Position numbers and translations under genes: made by a program. From positions 102,923,799-102,987,798 of the forward strand of contig NC_134276.1 of NCBI RefSeq assembly GCF_949628215.1: a DNA stretch of 64,000 nucleotides, read 5' to 3'. Below, in pieces: positions 28,101-39,900 of this stretch. The first letter of the stretch is position 1. Every line of letters starts with the position of its first letter. Source of the DNA: Phalacrocorax aristotelis. Taxonomy: Eukaryota; Chordata; Aves; Suliformes; Phalacrocoracidae. The notes beneath the pieces are model-generated. The model worked only from the letters and a program-made list of their open reading frames with translations, was not told the origin of the DNA and ran no database searches.

Positions 28101-31100
28101 ATTTAACAGGATTTAAAGTGTGCCTTGACTCTTCTACACTGTAGTCAGCACAGTTTATATTAATTAGAAGAGGGATCTGTTCAATGGAAACAGATAGTTT
28201 GCACTCAGACTACCACAAATCAAAGGGGTGTACATGTGCACGCTGCAGTGCTAAGTGGGGAAATAAGAAAATGGAAAACTCTCTAACATAAAATAATGTT
28301 AAGCCTTATAAGAACTACAGTATATAAGGAAGGTTTGCCTTATATACTTAAGGCAAACTTATATTCCTTAACCATGGAATCTCATCTGTTTCTCTCCCGA
28401 TACCTGCTGAAAGAGTGCCCTGCTAACCCGACCATAGAGGAACTAAGTAGTATCAAATTCCTAGTGACACGTCAAGGCCTTGTAGTCTTTGTTAACTGAA
28501 CCTACAATTCTCTCACTTGAGTCTTGCACATATTGGAGTCAAAAAAGCCTAGAACAGACAACGAACATTTCTTTCAAAGAAATCTCCCTTGAGAGAGAGA
28601 CGCTGAAATCATAAATAGCACTTACTGTTTCTCTCTGCCACAAATGGATCTGTTTCCACCCAGTCAGAAATCGCTTGCCCTAGCTCAGCCCTCACGCGCA
28701 GAACAACAGTCCAGCGCCGCTGCTTAAAAGATGTGGGGAAGCTGCATTCAGTCTGGGTGATACGGGTACAGTTCATCTCATCCCACTGTTTAAAGGCCCC
28801 TCTGCAATGCAAAACAAAGGACAAATAAAGCATCAGCAGAGAAGCGCAACTACCTAAAATACAAGTCAATTTCTGTAACAACAGAATGTGTTACAAAACT
28901 ACCACTTTTATGCAGGTTTAATTCCACAGCCCTTTCAGCACCTGCATCTCCTCAGTATCTGGGAAAAATTAAAATTAGTGAGAGAGAATTTGGTAAGGCT
29001 GAAATTATACAGGAAACTATGCAATATTTCTGGGTGCTCTTCAGATCTTCAATGTCTTCTCAGTTTCGTGAACATATCACAGGCTAAGAGGCTGTCAGAA
29101 GCAGCTTCAGAAGCTGCTTTCAGATATACATAAAAGTATCTGTAAGAGAGAACTCATTCTCTCATTTGCTTATTATTTTTTAGCTTAAAAAAAAACAAAA
29201 AAAACCCAATTTTGTTAATGGATTAGAACAAAATCAGTTTGGTTGTTTTTAGAACTATTTACTTACGTTTTAAAATGGACTGTATATAACACCAAGCCTC
29301 TATCCACTTTAACAGGAGACCACCTCAGCAAACTATGAAAGTTATAGGAATGAATCATCACATCCTTTGGTGCCGGTAAATGGGGAGAAGATTCTAAAAT
29401 AAGAAGAGGAATAAAAATAATTATTGAAATGTGCAAGGACACAGTAACTAACTCTTGGTCTCCAAATTCCATCACCATATATTATGTTTTCACTGCTTTG
29501 CAGGCAAAACCATTCCTCCTCCTCCTTTCATTTCTAGGTACACTAGTATCGATGTATTTAAGTCCCTGCTATCCACAAAGCACTGAATTGCAACTTACTG
29601 CTTTTGTTTATTCCAGGCAGAACATAGCACTGAAGTACCGAGTCCAGCTATAACTTAAGGTCCACAGCTACTTGTCATTACAAAAGCTCATCTATTTCAA
29701 TTGTCCACATTTCATGTTTTACTGTGTAAACAACTCAGACACATTCTTCTTGCCCACCTGTCTCCTGCTAACTTGTTTGAAAACACTGAGGTCACTTCAC
29801 TGAAACTTTCCAGGAAACGGGGGAAAAAAACACCCCAAACTTCTCTTAAACATTCACAAGCACATAATGCACCGTTCTATTTGCAAGCCTGAAGCTTTGT
29901 CAATTTTGAAAACAATTTCACAAGGGACAGAAACCTCTGTTAGAGGCGTGCCTTCTGCTAGTAGGAATGTCCATCCAAATTCAGTTCATCCTATAAACTC
30001 CTGGGGGGATGAACAAAGACTGCAAGCGCTCTAGAGCAGCTTGTCAGGAGGCAAGCTACACAAAATGGGAGAGCAGAGTTGTGTCTCTAGTATGAGAGAA
30101 AAACCACTTCCCTGTTGGCCCAAGCAGAGCGGGGGAGGAAGCTGTCTATTGGGACTGGAGCATGGCCAAAGGCCAGGCACCGAACTGGGGGCGGAGGGAT
30201 AGAAAAGTCAAGTGAAGGGAGAGAGGGAAGGAGGGAGGAAGGGAGGGAGGAAAGGCAGTAAGCAAAAGGCAGAGAACCAAGGGCTGGGGAAACGGGGGCC
30301 ACTGAAGTAAAGAAGGGCAGATGAGAAGTTAAGTGGGGTAGCAGCTGGAAGGAGATGTTAGCTGGCAAACAGGGCAAAACAGCAGGCTGGAGAACCAAAA
30401 ACCACTGAAAGACAAGGAGACCAATGGCAAGGGACTGGAATAGCCAAAAGAAAGAGGCTAAAATTACCACAAGTATGCTGAAGCGAGGAAGACAGGAAAA
30501 CACAGTTATCAAATGCCTTTAAAACCAGCAAAGTCTCACACTTTCAACCACAGCACTGCAGTCACTCAGGTGGGAAGGGCCCTCAGGAGGTCTGCAGTCC
30601 AAGCCCCTGCCCCAAGCAGGGCCAGCTCTGGCATCAGACCAGGCTTCTCAGGGCTTTCTCCAGGAGGGTCCTGAAAACTTCCAAGGACAGAGCCTGCACA
30701 GCCTTGCCGAGCAATGGCTTCACTGCCTGCCTAAGAGGGAGAAAGATTCTCCTTCTCCACTTAACTTGTATTTGTCCGTGTAGTGATCCCCTTATGCCAT
30801 TGGACAACTTACTGGGTCAACAGGTCCTAAGCTCAAAGACAACCATGACATGACATGATATGATATCCTATGTGATAAGATTTCAGTTTTTGTTCTTGAC
30901 GAGTCCTCTAAGATACCGTTTATTTTTATACAAATAAGATCACAAGATCAAGCACTTAGGCTACATTTAGCCCCAGCCTTCTTTGGGAATATGGGGATAA
31001 TGTTAAAAAGTTTTTTCTTTTTGATTTCTACATCTGATTTTGTTACACAGCACTAGAAAGAACACTGATGCTGACAGCGCTGCCTTTCAGAAAAGATGCC

Positions 31101-33477
31101 ATGCCAGGCTCTTAACATCCTCCTCCATGTAGGGGAAAGAGATTACAAGAATTCTCACAAAGTTGCATTAAATCCTAAGTCCAAAATACAAAATAACTAG
31201 TTAGGCTCTCAAGTTTTAATTAGGTATGTTACTAGTTTCTTAGCCCAAAATTCTGAATAGTCCTCTTAAGTAAACACCCATTGCCTTAGGCTACAGATAG
31301 ATCATTCAGCACTGGAAGCCTGTCTGAGTTTCCTTAGTTACACATGATAGCTAAACTACTGTGTATTTTAAAGGCCCCTAAGCAACCCATTCTTCATTCA
31401 AGAGAAGTTTTCACTTTCCGGTCATACAGATTCTTTCTTGTACTCTCACTGCTGGTCTGGCATGTGGCAAGGTATCTCACACCATCAGTAATCTCTGCAC
31501 TCAAACATCCGATACAAACTAATTTTACAAAATTCACGAAAGCTGTCAGAACGAAACACAAGCACTAGCATTTTTTTTCATTCTCTCCTCTCCCTCTTAA
31601 AAAAAAAAAAAAGGAAAAAGCAATTAAGGACAAGGGCAGCCAGTTCACCTCAATTAGGACTGCACACTGATTATTTTGCCTTATATTAGCATTCAGAAGC
31701 AGATAATTTCCCCTACCAGCTTTAAAAACACTGAAAATATCAAATCTATGGCTCTGTGGTTGAACATTAAGGTGCTGTGCGTCACAAGGCACTTACTGCA
31801 GCACTGGGGAGCTGTTTGTGCAGCACATGGAAGGAACGCATTTGTATTTTGGTTAGATATCTCAACTTGACAAGGGAAGTTACTTAAGTTTCTGAAATCA
31901 CAAACTAAACTCTTTAATAATCATTAGTTTGTATGACCCAAAGTAACGAAATGTACACTTCAGAATAAAAGCACCTACCTCTGCAAGGATCCTAGAAAAA
32001 CCTGAACTACCTTAGCCAGGGAAAGGCAGAAATGCCCCAAATGGCCCATCCTTTCTCTGTCTGGGAGGTGGTCTCTTTGAACAGGTTCTTTAAAAGAACC
32101 TGCCAAACAATGCTCAGATTGTTTTTTCCTGATGCAGAGATTTCCTGACTCTTCAAGCCACAAGTCAAAGCTTTCACATAGCAGAGTGTGAAGCCACAAG
32201 CTACCGTGAGTGAAAGCAGCTCAAACTGGCCTAGCCATTGGCTTCACAGCCTCCGTTCCTGCCTCTGAATGACTTCTGATCCCCTCTCCTGCAACAGCTT
32301 TAGAACACATGGTTTTGCTAAATGGCAAAAAAGAAGTTGGGACTGGGGGGAAGGCTTGAATGGACTTTTGCTGTTCTAATCTACTGAACTGGCTTCTCAC
32401 ATTGTCAGACAAGCACCAACACCTGCAAAAGAACAGCAGAAATGTGTGATTGGGTGGGGATGGGTGATGACAGCTAGCTATTCTTTTGGCTTAGATTTTA
32501 ACATGCACCATCTCCATTTGCAACAGAAGAAACACACTTACCCTGTCTACGAGAGCGAGAGAGCGTGGGGGGGAAAGAGGCCATACGGCCAAATGGACAA
32601 GCCCAACACTGGAACAGCTGCCTGAGAAATGCTGCTGCTGCAGCTAACGGGATATGACTGGGCAATGCTGACTGAAGCCTTCTGAGGCATGTCACAGCTG
32701 CTTTTCCACACTTGCAGGGATACATGTGAAACCAGGATTACACTCTCGAGCTATAGCTCTGACCCGACCTGAAAAGCAAACCCACCCCATTATGGCAAAG
32801 CGTTGACATCAAAGCCTAAATCCAATCCTGCTTAAAAAGTCAAACGGCAGAGGGTCAGGTACAGCTGAGGAACAGGTGCCGCATCAGAAGCTACAGACAC
32901 GCCGTGACTTACACCCTATTCATCCCCCTCGTGGGGGGGCTGAGCCCGCGCCGGTTTTAGCCTCTCCCTCACGGCGGCGGCCGGTTTGGGGCCGCGCTGC
33001 CCGGCAGCTGGCCGCGGAGCCGGCCTCGGCCCGGGAGGCGAGCCGGTGGCGGCAGATGTTCTAGGAGCAGCAAGCGCGAGGTCGGCGGGAGAACCCGGGC
33101 CCGTCCTCCTTCAGCGGGCCGGGCACAGTCGGGGCAAGGAAAGGGTGAAATCCGCTAGGGCCCCGCTTCCGCCCGCCGGCGCGGCCTCGGCGGACGGGCG
33201 GGGCGACACACGGCCCCTCCGTCCCCCGCCAGCAGCCTCCCAGGCCGCCCCAGCCCCGGTCCCCGGCCCCACGGGCTGCCACCGCCTGCCGGGCCGGAAG
33301 GCCGCCAGGGAGGAGGCGCGGAGAGAGCCGCAGGCGGCCGGGCGGCAGCCTCCAGCCCCGTGCCTCCGGCCTCAGCGAACCCCGCGCCCTGCCGCACCCA
33401 CCTGCGCCCGAGGCCCCGACCGAGCCGAGGAGGAAGAAGAGAAGGAGGTGGGAGAGGAGGGGCGCCCGACACGGCAT
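22021..33477 (-). CDS. IFNGR2: IFNGR2, interferon gamma receptor 2 (complete coding region)
   Basis: IFNGR2 is the signal-transducing chain of the interferon-gamma receptor; it carries JAK2 to the ligand-bound IFNGR1. Coding exons, 5' to 3' on the minus strand: 33477-33402, 29393-29267, 28801-28626, 26841-26696, 25331-25178, 24808-24654 and 22194-22021. All splice sites are GT-AG and the phases agree. The sum is 1008 bases, giving 335 residues (human 337). Layout: signal peptide about 1-25, two fibronectin-III-like D200 domains, a membrane helix at about 233-255, then an 80-residue tail. The juxtamembrane tail has KYWSHPPLEIPSHFEEYL, matching the human JAK2-binding PPSIP/IEEYL region. N-glycosylation sequons: N78, N126 and N169. 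Homology is clear at LRVRAELG, at YHVSYWENAS and at LYCFSVQVEF. The start was chosen because MPCRAPLLSHLLLFFLL forms a signal peptide directly. In human the residue pair LI before KYW acts in internalisation; here it is TI. Confidence 0.97.
22195..24653. other. IFNGR2 last intron
   Basis: Unique AT-rich intron. It contains a long A-run at about 22974-22990, but no exon or repeat that I recognise. Confidence 0.5.
24654..24808 (-). CDS. IFNGR2: IFNGR2 transmembrane exon
   Basis: Acceptor TTTTTCAG, donor GTATGT. Encodes EATRAGYIILVFILVLIFVN and the rest of a membrane helix, then LWRHHKTIKYWSHPP and EIPSHFEE, i.e. the start of the JAK2-binding region. Confidence 0.96.
25178..25331 (-). CDS. IFNGR2: IFNGR2 exon, end of second D200 domain
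   Basis: Acceptor TTTAAACAG, donor GTATAA. Encodes EAKMRSTLFKIENLKESTLY then CFSVQVEF and ends CYRTEIS. The two cysteines and the LxxSTxYCFxVQ pattern are typical of class II cytokine receptors. Confidence 0.95.
25332..26695. other. IFNGR2 intron
   Basis: Intron between the two exons of the second D200 domain. I see nothing coding or repetitive that I can name. Confidence 0.45.
26696..26841 (-). CDS. IFNGR2: IFNGR2 exon, start of second D200 domain
   Basis: Acceptor GTTTTCAG, donor GTAAGA. Encodes TTIGPPKVNSVTASSDSLLI and ends VSYWENASTTEK. GPP then SLLIR and the Tyr-Trp-Glu pattern align with human GPPENIEV and YYVHYWEK. Confidence 0.95.
26842..28625. other. IFNGR2 intron with a long inverted repeat
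   Basis: A 1.8-kb unique intron. It holds an imperfect inverted repeat at 28325-28370 (listed separately) and no exon that I recognise. Confidence 0.45.
28325..28370. repeat. Imperfect inverted repeat (hairpin)
   Basis: AGGTTTGCCTTA (28331-28342) pairs with TAAGGCAAACTT (28349-28360), 11 of 12 positions, around a 6-base loop. Outside it, TAAGGA (28325-28330) pairs with TCCTTA (28365-28370) past a 4-base bulge. The total is 17 or so pairs, the size of a small pre-miRNA or a MITE remnant. No homology is claimed. Confidence 0.6.
28626..28801 (-). CDS. IFNGR2: IFNGR2 exon, end of first D200 domain
   Basis: Acceptor GCATTGCAG, donor GTAAGTG. Encodes GAFKQWDEMNCTRITQTECS and ends WVETDPFVAERN. 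NCTRITQTECSF aligns with human NCTQITATECDF, and LRVRAELG with human LRLRAELG. The Asn at its end forms a sequon across the splice junction. Confidence 0.96.
29267..29393 (-). CDS. IFNGR2: IFNGR2 exon, start of first D200 domain
   Basis: Acceptor TATTTTAG, donor GTAAGT. Encodes ESSPHLPAPKDVMIHSYNFH then LLRWSPV and ends LYTVHFKT. LPAP followed by the YN and LxW pattern aligns with human LPAPQHPKIRLYN. Confidence 0.95.
30215..30257. repeat. Purine-only low-complexity tract
   Basis: About 40 bases of G and A only, built from GGGA, GGAA and GGAGG units. Such tracts can form triplex or slipped structures; no function is claimed. Confidence 0.6.
30555..30800 (-). mobile_element. CR1 LINE 3' fragment
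   Basis: On the minus strand this reads as a CR1 3' UTR: the strings CTGGAGAAAGCCCTGAGAAG and then CCTGCTTGGGGCAGGGGCTT GGACTGCAGACC are diverged versions of the family's conserved blocks. Only the last 200-250 bases of the element remain. Boundaries are approximate. It lies in IFNGR2 intron 1 in the same orientation as the gene. Confidence 0.75.
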
Positions 33478-33910
33478 GGCCCGGCTGGCAGCTCCCCGCC
33501 GCCCGGCCCCGCTCGTCGCAGAGGCTGCTCGCCGGTCCCGGAGGAGCGGGGCCGGCGGCGGGCAGGCCTGGCGGGGCCGCCTCACCCCCGCGGCCCAGCC
33601 CCAGCTGCAACTGCGGGCGGCGAGCTGGGCGGGCGCTGCGCCCCAGCCCTGCTCCGCCTCCTCCCCCGCCTACGGGGAGGCTGAGCCCGCGCTCGACCCC
33701 GCCTGCAGCGCCGGGGGCCGCCAGGGTGGATGGGGTCCCAACGGCCCTAGTAGCGGCCACAGCGGTGCCAACGGTCTGCGGGGAGTGCCGGGAGGTTCTG
33801 TCTCCTCAGAGCTGACCCCCGAGCCAGGCACGGGGCGGGCCGCGGCCTGGCGCCGCGGCCTGCCCCTGCCCGCGGTGGCCACCGCAAGCGGCGTGGGCCC
33901 GCCGAGAGGG
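32930..33910 (-). promoter_or_regulatory. IFNGR2: CpG island, promoter and exon 1 of IFNGR2
   Basis: A sharply bounded GC- and CpG-rich block of about 1 kb around the first coding exon of IFNGR2, with GC boxes (GGGCGG forms) and no TATA box. Long frames on both strands here are artefacts of composition. The 5' UTR lies between 33478 and an undetermined start upstream (higher coordinates). Confidence 0.8.
33402..33477 (-). CDS. IFNGR2: IFNGR2 first coding exon, signal peptide
   Basis: ATG at 33477-33475, donor GTGGGT after GCAG. It encodes MPCRAPLLSHLLLFFLLGSV then GASGA: a basic residue, a Leu-rich core and small residues before the cut, a good signal peptide. An upstream in-frame ATG (33585) would add 36 Arg/Ala-rich residues and bury the signal peptide, so I prefer 33477. 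The junction with the next exon is in phase 1 and restores Glu. Confidence 0.9.
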
Positions 33911-36900
33911 GCAGAGGGTTGAGTGCACTTATGGCGTGTGGTCGATGTGAGAAAATCTTGCCGTTAAGTGGTTAAAGTTCCCCAGGTTTCACTGGCTGCA
34001 TGTAGCATAACACCAACCCGTGGTTAAGCCTAACCACATACCTTTAACCGACACTATCGATTACACGCTATTGCGATTAAAAAATTTCTGGGGGTGATGC
34101 CAATAGGGGGGGAGGGGGGCTGGCGTTCCTCCCAGTTTACAACTATTTGGATAGAACAATTAAAATAATTCACCAGGCAGGGATCCATTGTTTTTCAGAG
34201 CTTCGACGCTACTTTGGTTTAAAAGCACCGTAAAGCAGAGGACTATTCTGTATGTCTCCTGTGTAAAGTCTAAATACTCTCTCTTAAACACTTCAGAGGG
34301 AAAATGTGTTCCATTAGTACAAGATTGGGAAGTCAGCAGAACTATGACCGGCAGGACTGCCAGCATAGGAAACCATGCAGAATTAGGGTAAATGTCTTTA
34401 ATATTAATAAAGGTGACATTTGGCCGCCTGAAGGCTCACTGAGCAAAGTTTACACCAGTGTCATCAGATTTCCCACAAAAGGAAAACGGGCAAGTACAGC
34501 AAGATTATCTTGCGTTCAGAGTGCTAGGTAAGGGCTGGGCAGCTTTGATTTCCAAACAAGCTTGGATGAATCACTTAATCGCACCATAGTTCAGCTCTTC
34601 CTCAATGGAAAGAGAGATTCCTCCTTTCCTCTTAGCCCCATATGGCCTGCTCTTACCAATTGCAAGCTTTCAGGGCAAAGAACCTCCTTTTTCAGGGAGA
34701 TACTGTAATAAAACAGGCCAGAATCTCAGTCAAAGCCTTTTAACGTTGACACAAATTATAATAGCTAGCAAGGAGTATAAACAAAGGAGGAAAAAGAAAA
34801 AGCAAATGCTGAAAAGGCGATTGGTTGGTTGATTGTGAAAATAAGATGGGCTGGAAGGGGGTGGTAGAGATTAAAGTGGTTCAGTTTTAAGCTGAGCCTG
34901 TTCTCTCTGCACTTCACATGCCCGACCTCTTTTTGAACCCTTTTGGGAAGAGTGACTCAACCCTCTCAGTTGAGCAGCGCTGTTCTACCGAAACCCTCTG
35001 CTCCACAGGCTTCACTTTGGGATTTCCCCAGAGCCAGGCTTGTGCTGAGACACAGATCCTTTAATAATGATATCTGAAGCCAGTGGAGGAATTCTGCTTG
35101 TGCATTGTTAGCGTGACTCGGGGAGCATTTCTGGTGGCAGGTAGTCAAGCAGGTAGCTGCGAAAGCCATTGGCAATTTCTCACTATGAAACTTCAATAGC
35201 AAAATGGCATGTCCAGAAGGCATGTTAACTTTGGTGACATCTCTAATTCAAATATTAATGAGATTTTGATTCACAGAGGAAACTTAGGTATATTAAAGAG
35301 CAACTCAAAACCTGAAACTTGAAGTGGGGTTTCCCGTTACCCTTGTACTGAAAGACATATAATTACTGTAATTGTTAGAGAAATCCCATAACCAATCATG
35401 TGTGTTTTCCCTTTGGCAAACCAGACGGGAAACTTTTGCAAGCTTTTGGTTTTGCTCCAGCTGATATCTCTCTTACCTTGAGCTTCCTATTAAGTCAAAG
35501 CCCAAGAAATTACTCTCTTACCGTCCAGCAGGCTGTCAGGAGGGAAGTCAAAATGATTGGTTGCGCCTTCATGAAAAATAGTTCATGAAGTACGTGGTTT
35601 TCACCATCAGTGGATGAGGGATGACTTTGTAAAACTGGTAGCTTAAGGAGAGCTGAAGAGAGAACAGAGAGAACTGAGAATAATGGTGATTTAATGAAAA
35701 TGGAGGGAAGAGAGAACTGGAGTCAATGCAATGTCTGATCCTATCAATCAGCTCCAAAAGAAAAAAATATTAATTAACCCAGAAAATCTGTAGAACCTAC
35801 AGGAGTTCAGAGATAATTATGTTTCTTGCTCTCTTTTTGTCGAGCTTAGAGAGCAAAAAGCAAAGTTAATGTCATATCAGAAAGTAAGGGATAAATTATT
35901 TTTTCTTGCTGGTCCCTTTCCCTCACTAAAACATGAGAAAGTGAAGGGCAGCAAGTGAAGGTAGAATGAAATACATTTCAGAGGAGAAATAGCTCCATCT
36001 ATCACTGCAGGTTACAGGCTCTTAAGATTACTGAGAACTCTTATGTGTTGAAAAAAGAAAATTCATTATGGCGCATAACTGCAATAGCTTGACATCGTAA
36101 ATAGCTTTGGATGTATTTCACCAGTGCAAACTCTTTACCACTCTAAAATCCCAGCCTTGCCAGTTATTGTATGTGGATGCTTGGGTTCACCCAAGCTGTA
36201 AAACTGAAACCAATTCACCCATAAGAAGTTAGCTAATCAGTATCAAGGCAATAATTTTCCTGTGGCCAAATTTCTGGCACAGAACCTTGAAAAAAACTTG
36301 AATCCACAAAAGATAAGGCATTTCTCCAAAAATAATGCATAGATAGAGGTGAAATACATCCACTGTAAGATTCAGGGACACTTCATACATCAGGTGGTGA
36401 TTGGTAGGTGAACAATTTTGGGACCATGGTGGTCTAAAAGGGAAAACAACCACCTTCCATTGTGTTCCTCCATTATCACTCTTCTAGGCACCTCATGTAA
36501 AGAACCATGGCTAACTTGGTTAAGAAACCAAAAAAAGGAAGAACATAAAAAAGAAGAATCCCCCCCCCTCCAATTTGTAAATGACCAAGAATTTTTAACA
36601 GGCACTGGAATTCATCTATGGTATTTACTCTGCCAGTGTTTCAAGTAGTGTGAACTTACAGACGCTTGCAAGACATATCATTAATGAACAAGAAACAACA
36701 CAAATGTACTGGGAACAGGAAACAAAAGTGAACACACACAAGAAAGCCCACTCCTATTCAAACTATGTTTCAGCAAGCCTTAAACAAATTAAAGACTTAT
36801 TTTGACAAAAGCTAATCCTTCAAATTCTTTTACCTCTTTACTTCCAACTTATGGCGTTTGCTGCTATGATTCTTAGTCTTCTTCCTGGAAGAGGAATGTA

Positions 36901-39900
36901 ATTGAGTTGTTTGATACTGGCCTAGCATAAAAAAAAATATCATAGGAAAACCGTACTGGTCTGCTAAGACACAAAGCATGCCCCTGCAAAATTTGCTCTG
37001 GTAGCTCTGCTAACTTGTGGGAGAAAGCTGGAGTGTTCTGGACCCTCATTTGCAAACTGGGTCCTTTTGGAGGTAGATGGAAGGGTATTCAGGCATGAAA
37101 AGGGGCATCTCCAATTCAGCAAGACATCTTGGTTCTCTTAAAAGGTCCACTCGCCCTGGGACTTTCAGTAACTAAAATGTACTCATCCCTAGCCCCTGGC
37201 AGACTAGGCCTTCTGCAGCGCACTTCTCTTCACAAGAGGTTTGTAATGGGAAACATCATTGTGTAGCAAATGGATGAAGACATCAAGCTCTGTATCTTCC
37301 CATGCTCTTATTCCCAACCTGCAAAGGCAGATGTGCTACCATCAAATAGTTCAAAAGTTAAAACTAAACCACAGGATTAAAAAAATGCTCCTAATATCTT
37401 GATATTGGAAATAAAGATTATATTGCATTTTTGCATTCAGACATCCCTCCATCTTTGAATTTATGGGAGAGAGTGAACAAGTATTTTATCTACTCACAAA
37501 TGCAAGGAAAGTGGTGTTTTGGGGTGGTACTAAAGAGCTGATAAACATCTCTCTGTTCTTTTGTCCCTTGACACAGCCACCTAAGCCTTGGTCCGCTGTG
37601 AGACAGCTCTCTTCCCTGTCGGTCGTTCTTTAGCACCCGAATCTGTTCTGCTCTCCCAGCTGCCTTTATGCTTGTCCACCTGCTGCAGAATGCATTTCTG
37701 ACACTTCCTCTTAAAAAATGTGAGGGAGAGCAAAGGAGAAAAGCAGCCAAAACTGGGAAAGAGGAGCCAGGAAAGCAACTGAGGAAAGAAATGTGCTCAA
37801 ACTGCTGCACGGCCAGCTGGCATCATGGCAGTTGGGCTGCAGTGATGCCTGTGCTCGGAAGGAAATGCTGGGAAGGACAGACTTCACCCTGCAAGGAGAC
37901 ATAAGCACCCACAGCTACCAGTGGTGCCTGGACCTGCTCCAGCCTCAGGGAGTATCAGAAATGCAAACTTGTTATTCTGGCGACTCTGGCAGCAGAGACC
38001 TGATGAGGCCCATGATAAGGTTGGCACGTGGGCACAAGTTTTACAGGCCAGCACCTTGAGGAGTCTGACTTGGCACCAGCTCCTTGCTGAGCCTAATCTT
38101 CATCATCTCTCGGATGATATCTGGGAAGTCATTAGCGCAGTGGCACCATGGAGAAAGGCTCAGTTGCTGACTGCAGGGGATTCCCATGGTGTTACACAAC
38201 CAGAAAAAGCCTGAGTCATGTGAAGTGAGGTTTTAAAGATCAGCCCTCTCCTCAGGGGAAAACCATTACTTTATTTCTCTGAGCTGTTCTGAGGTAAGTT
38301 TATAAAGTAAAAAAGAGAATTAAAGAAGTTATGTCACACCAGTAAAGAGACTTGCTTTGGGCTTTAGCTAGTTTTTGAGTTTTAATTTGGAAGTTGGTGC
38401 TGTCATGCTGTGCATTTTGATCTTGTAGCACAGGGAAGTGTGACTTTTAGTCACAGGACATATCAGTTAGCAGTTAATATCCAGGCAAAAGGTCAGAAAT
38501 ATTTTTATTTGTTTAGTATTTAATACAAATGTATTACAGCAGCAGCTCAGCCCCACTAAACTCTGCAGGTTGTCTTCTCCCACTCACAGACACAGCAGCA
38601 AGCTGTACTCATATGAGGCTCAGGTTATACTGATTGTACCTGTCAAAAGGAGAGAAGATGAAGAGGTCAGGAAGAAAAAACAGAAATGCCTCCCTCCCTT
38701 GATCTTGTTTGCGTACGCTGAATTAGAGCATTACTTAGGATGCTTACTGGTGAATTGAACAACTAGAATAGGCTTTTCTAGAGGCAAATGGATTTGACCC
38801 CATTGTGGTACATGGATTTCAGCATGCTGTGGTGCTTAAACTTAAAAAAAAAGTTGTAGTGAGTCATTTACAGTAACTGTCTGATGAAATAAAGTCCCCT
38901 AGAAACAGAGAGGAAGTGTAATCAGTTAGGCATGGCATGCCTACTTAGAGCAGTTTGCACAAGCAGCTGAAACAGAGGTGTGTTTATGTGGCTAGATAAA
39001 CCCCCCCATAACTGCTATAGATAAACTCAACTCTCAGATCATTATTTCTAAGACAAGGCATGTCTTGATGTCTGAAATTGATCATTAGTTTAAGATGCCT
39101 GGGCATGTTGTTGATGGTTGTAAATAGCTGTATTTACAAAGAGATCACAGTGACAGAAAAAACCAAGTTCCTCAACTATTGACATTTAGATGCAGAATTG
39201 TTTGGAAGATACAATTTTTGGTGTGGGAATTTTCAAGGGGACATGGTAAGAGGTTAAAACAGATTAATTCTGTAAGTCATTCTTCTTTGAAGAGCGCCCC
39301 CTCAAGGCACATTACCTGATCAAATATTACTTCTGGTGTTGGAAGGCTTGCAGCCCTGGGAGATGATTTACAAAAGCATCTCTAGAAAACATGAGTGTCC
39401 CAAAACAGTTGAATGTAAATAATTCGTCTTTCCCCTTTGAGTTCTTGTCTAACATATACATTTATATTGTGGGCAAATACAGGCAGTGACCACATTAAAA
39501 TGCCTGAGAGAGAATCCCTGGCTTCCTACCTGAGCAAAAGCCAAGCTAACCCCACAGTCACTTGCACTGTAAAGAGCAGGCTGTGTCCGCTCTCTAGCTC
39601 ATGGCACTGGTCTAGCCTGCTGAGCACCTGGCTCGTTTGACACAATTCTTCTCGGGCTTAGTTGAACTGGTGCATCCCGGCACCATGTAGTTACTAGATC
39701 CAACACAAGGGACTGAGAAAGGAGTTGGGAGACGAAGGCCTGAGGCTGGGGTAGAAGAGAAGCAACAGTCACCCAGTCCAACAGCTGTAAAATCAGCTCT
39801 TCTGTAGGGTCAAATCTCAACCTGCAGGACTGCCTTACCCATAGCAATGTCCCCCTGAACTAGACCATAATGCTTACTGAAAAACACAAGTGGAGATCTG

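Larger units (their letters stand above)
29394..33401. other. IFNGR2 intron 1
   Basis: A 4.0-kb intron. It holds a CR1 fragment (30555-30800) and a purine-only tract at about 30215-30257 made of GGGA/GGAA units. The 141-codon minus-strand frame at 30087-30512 is a consequence of that low-complexity sequence, not a gene. Confidence 0.55.

Noticed and set aside
30087-30512. 141-codon minus-strand frame with hydrophobic start
   Set aside because: It crosses a purine/pyrimidine low-complexity tract, has no recognisable domain and lies in an IFNGR2 intron.
32986-33922. Frames of 148-232 codons around IFNGR2 exon 1
   Set aside because: Same composition effect; only the 76-base signal-peptide exon on the minus strand is supported by splicing and homology.
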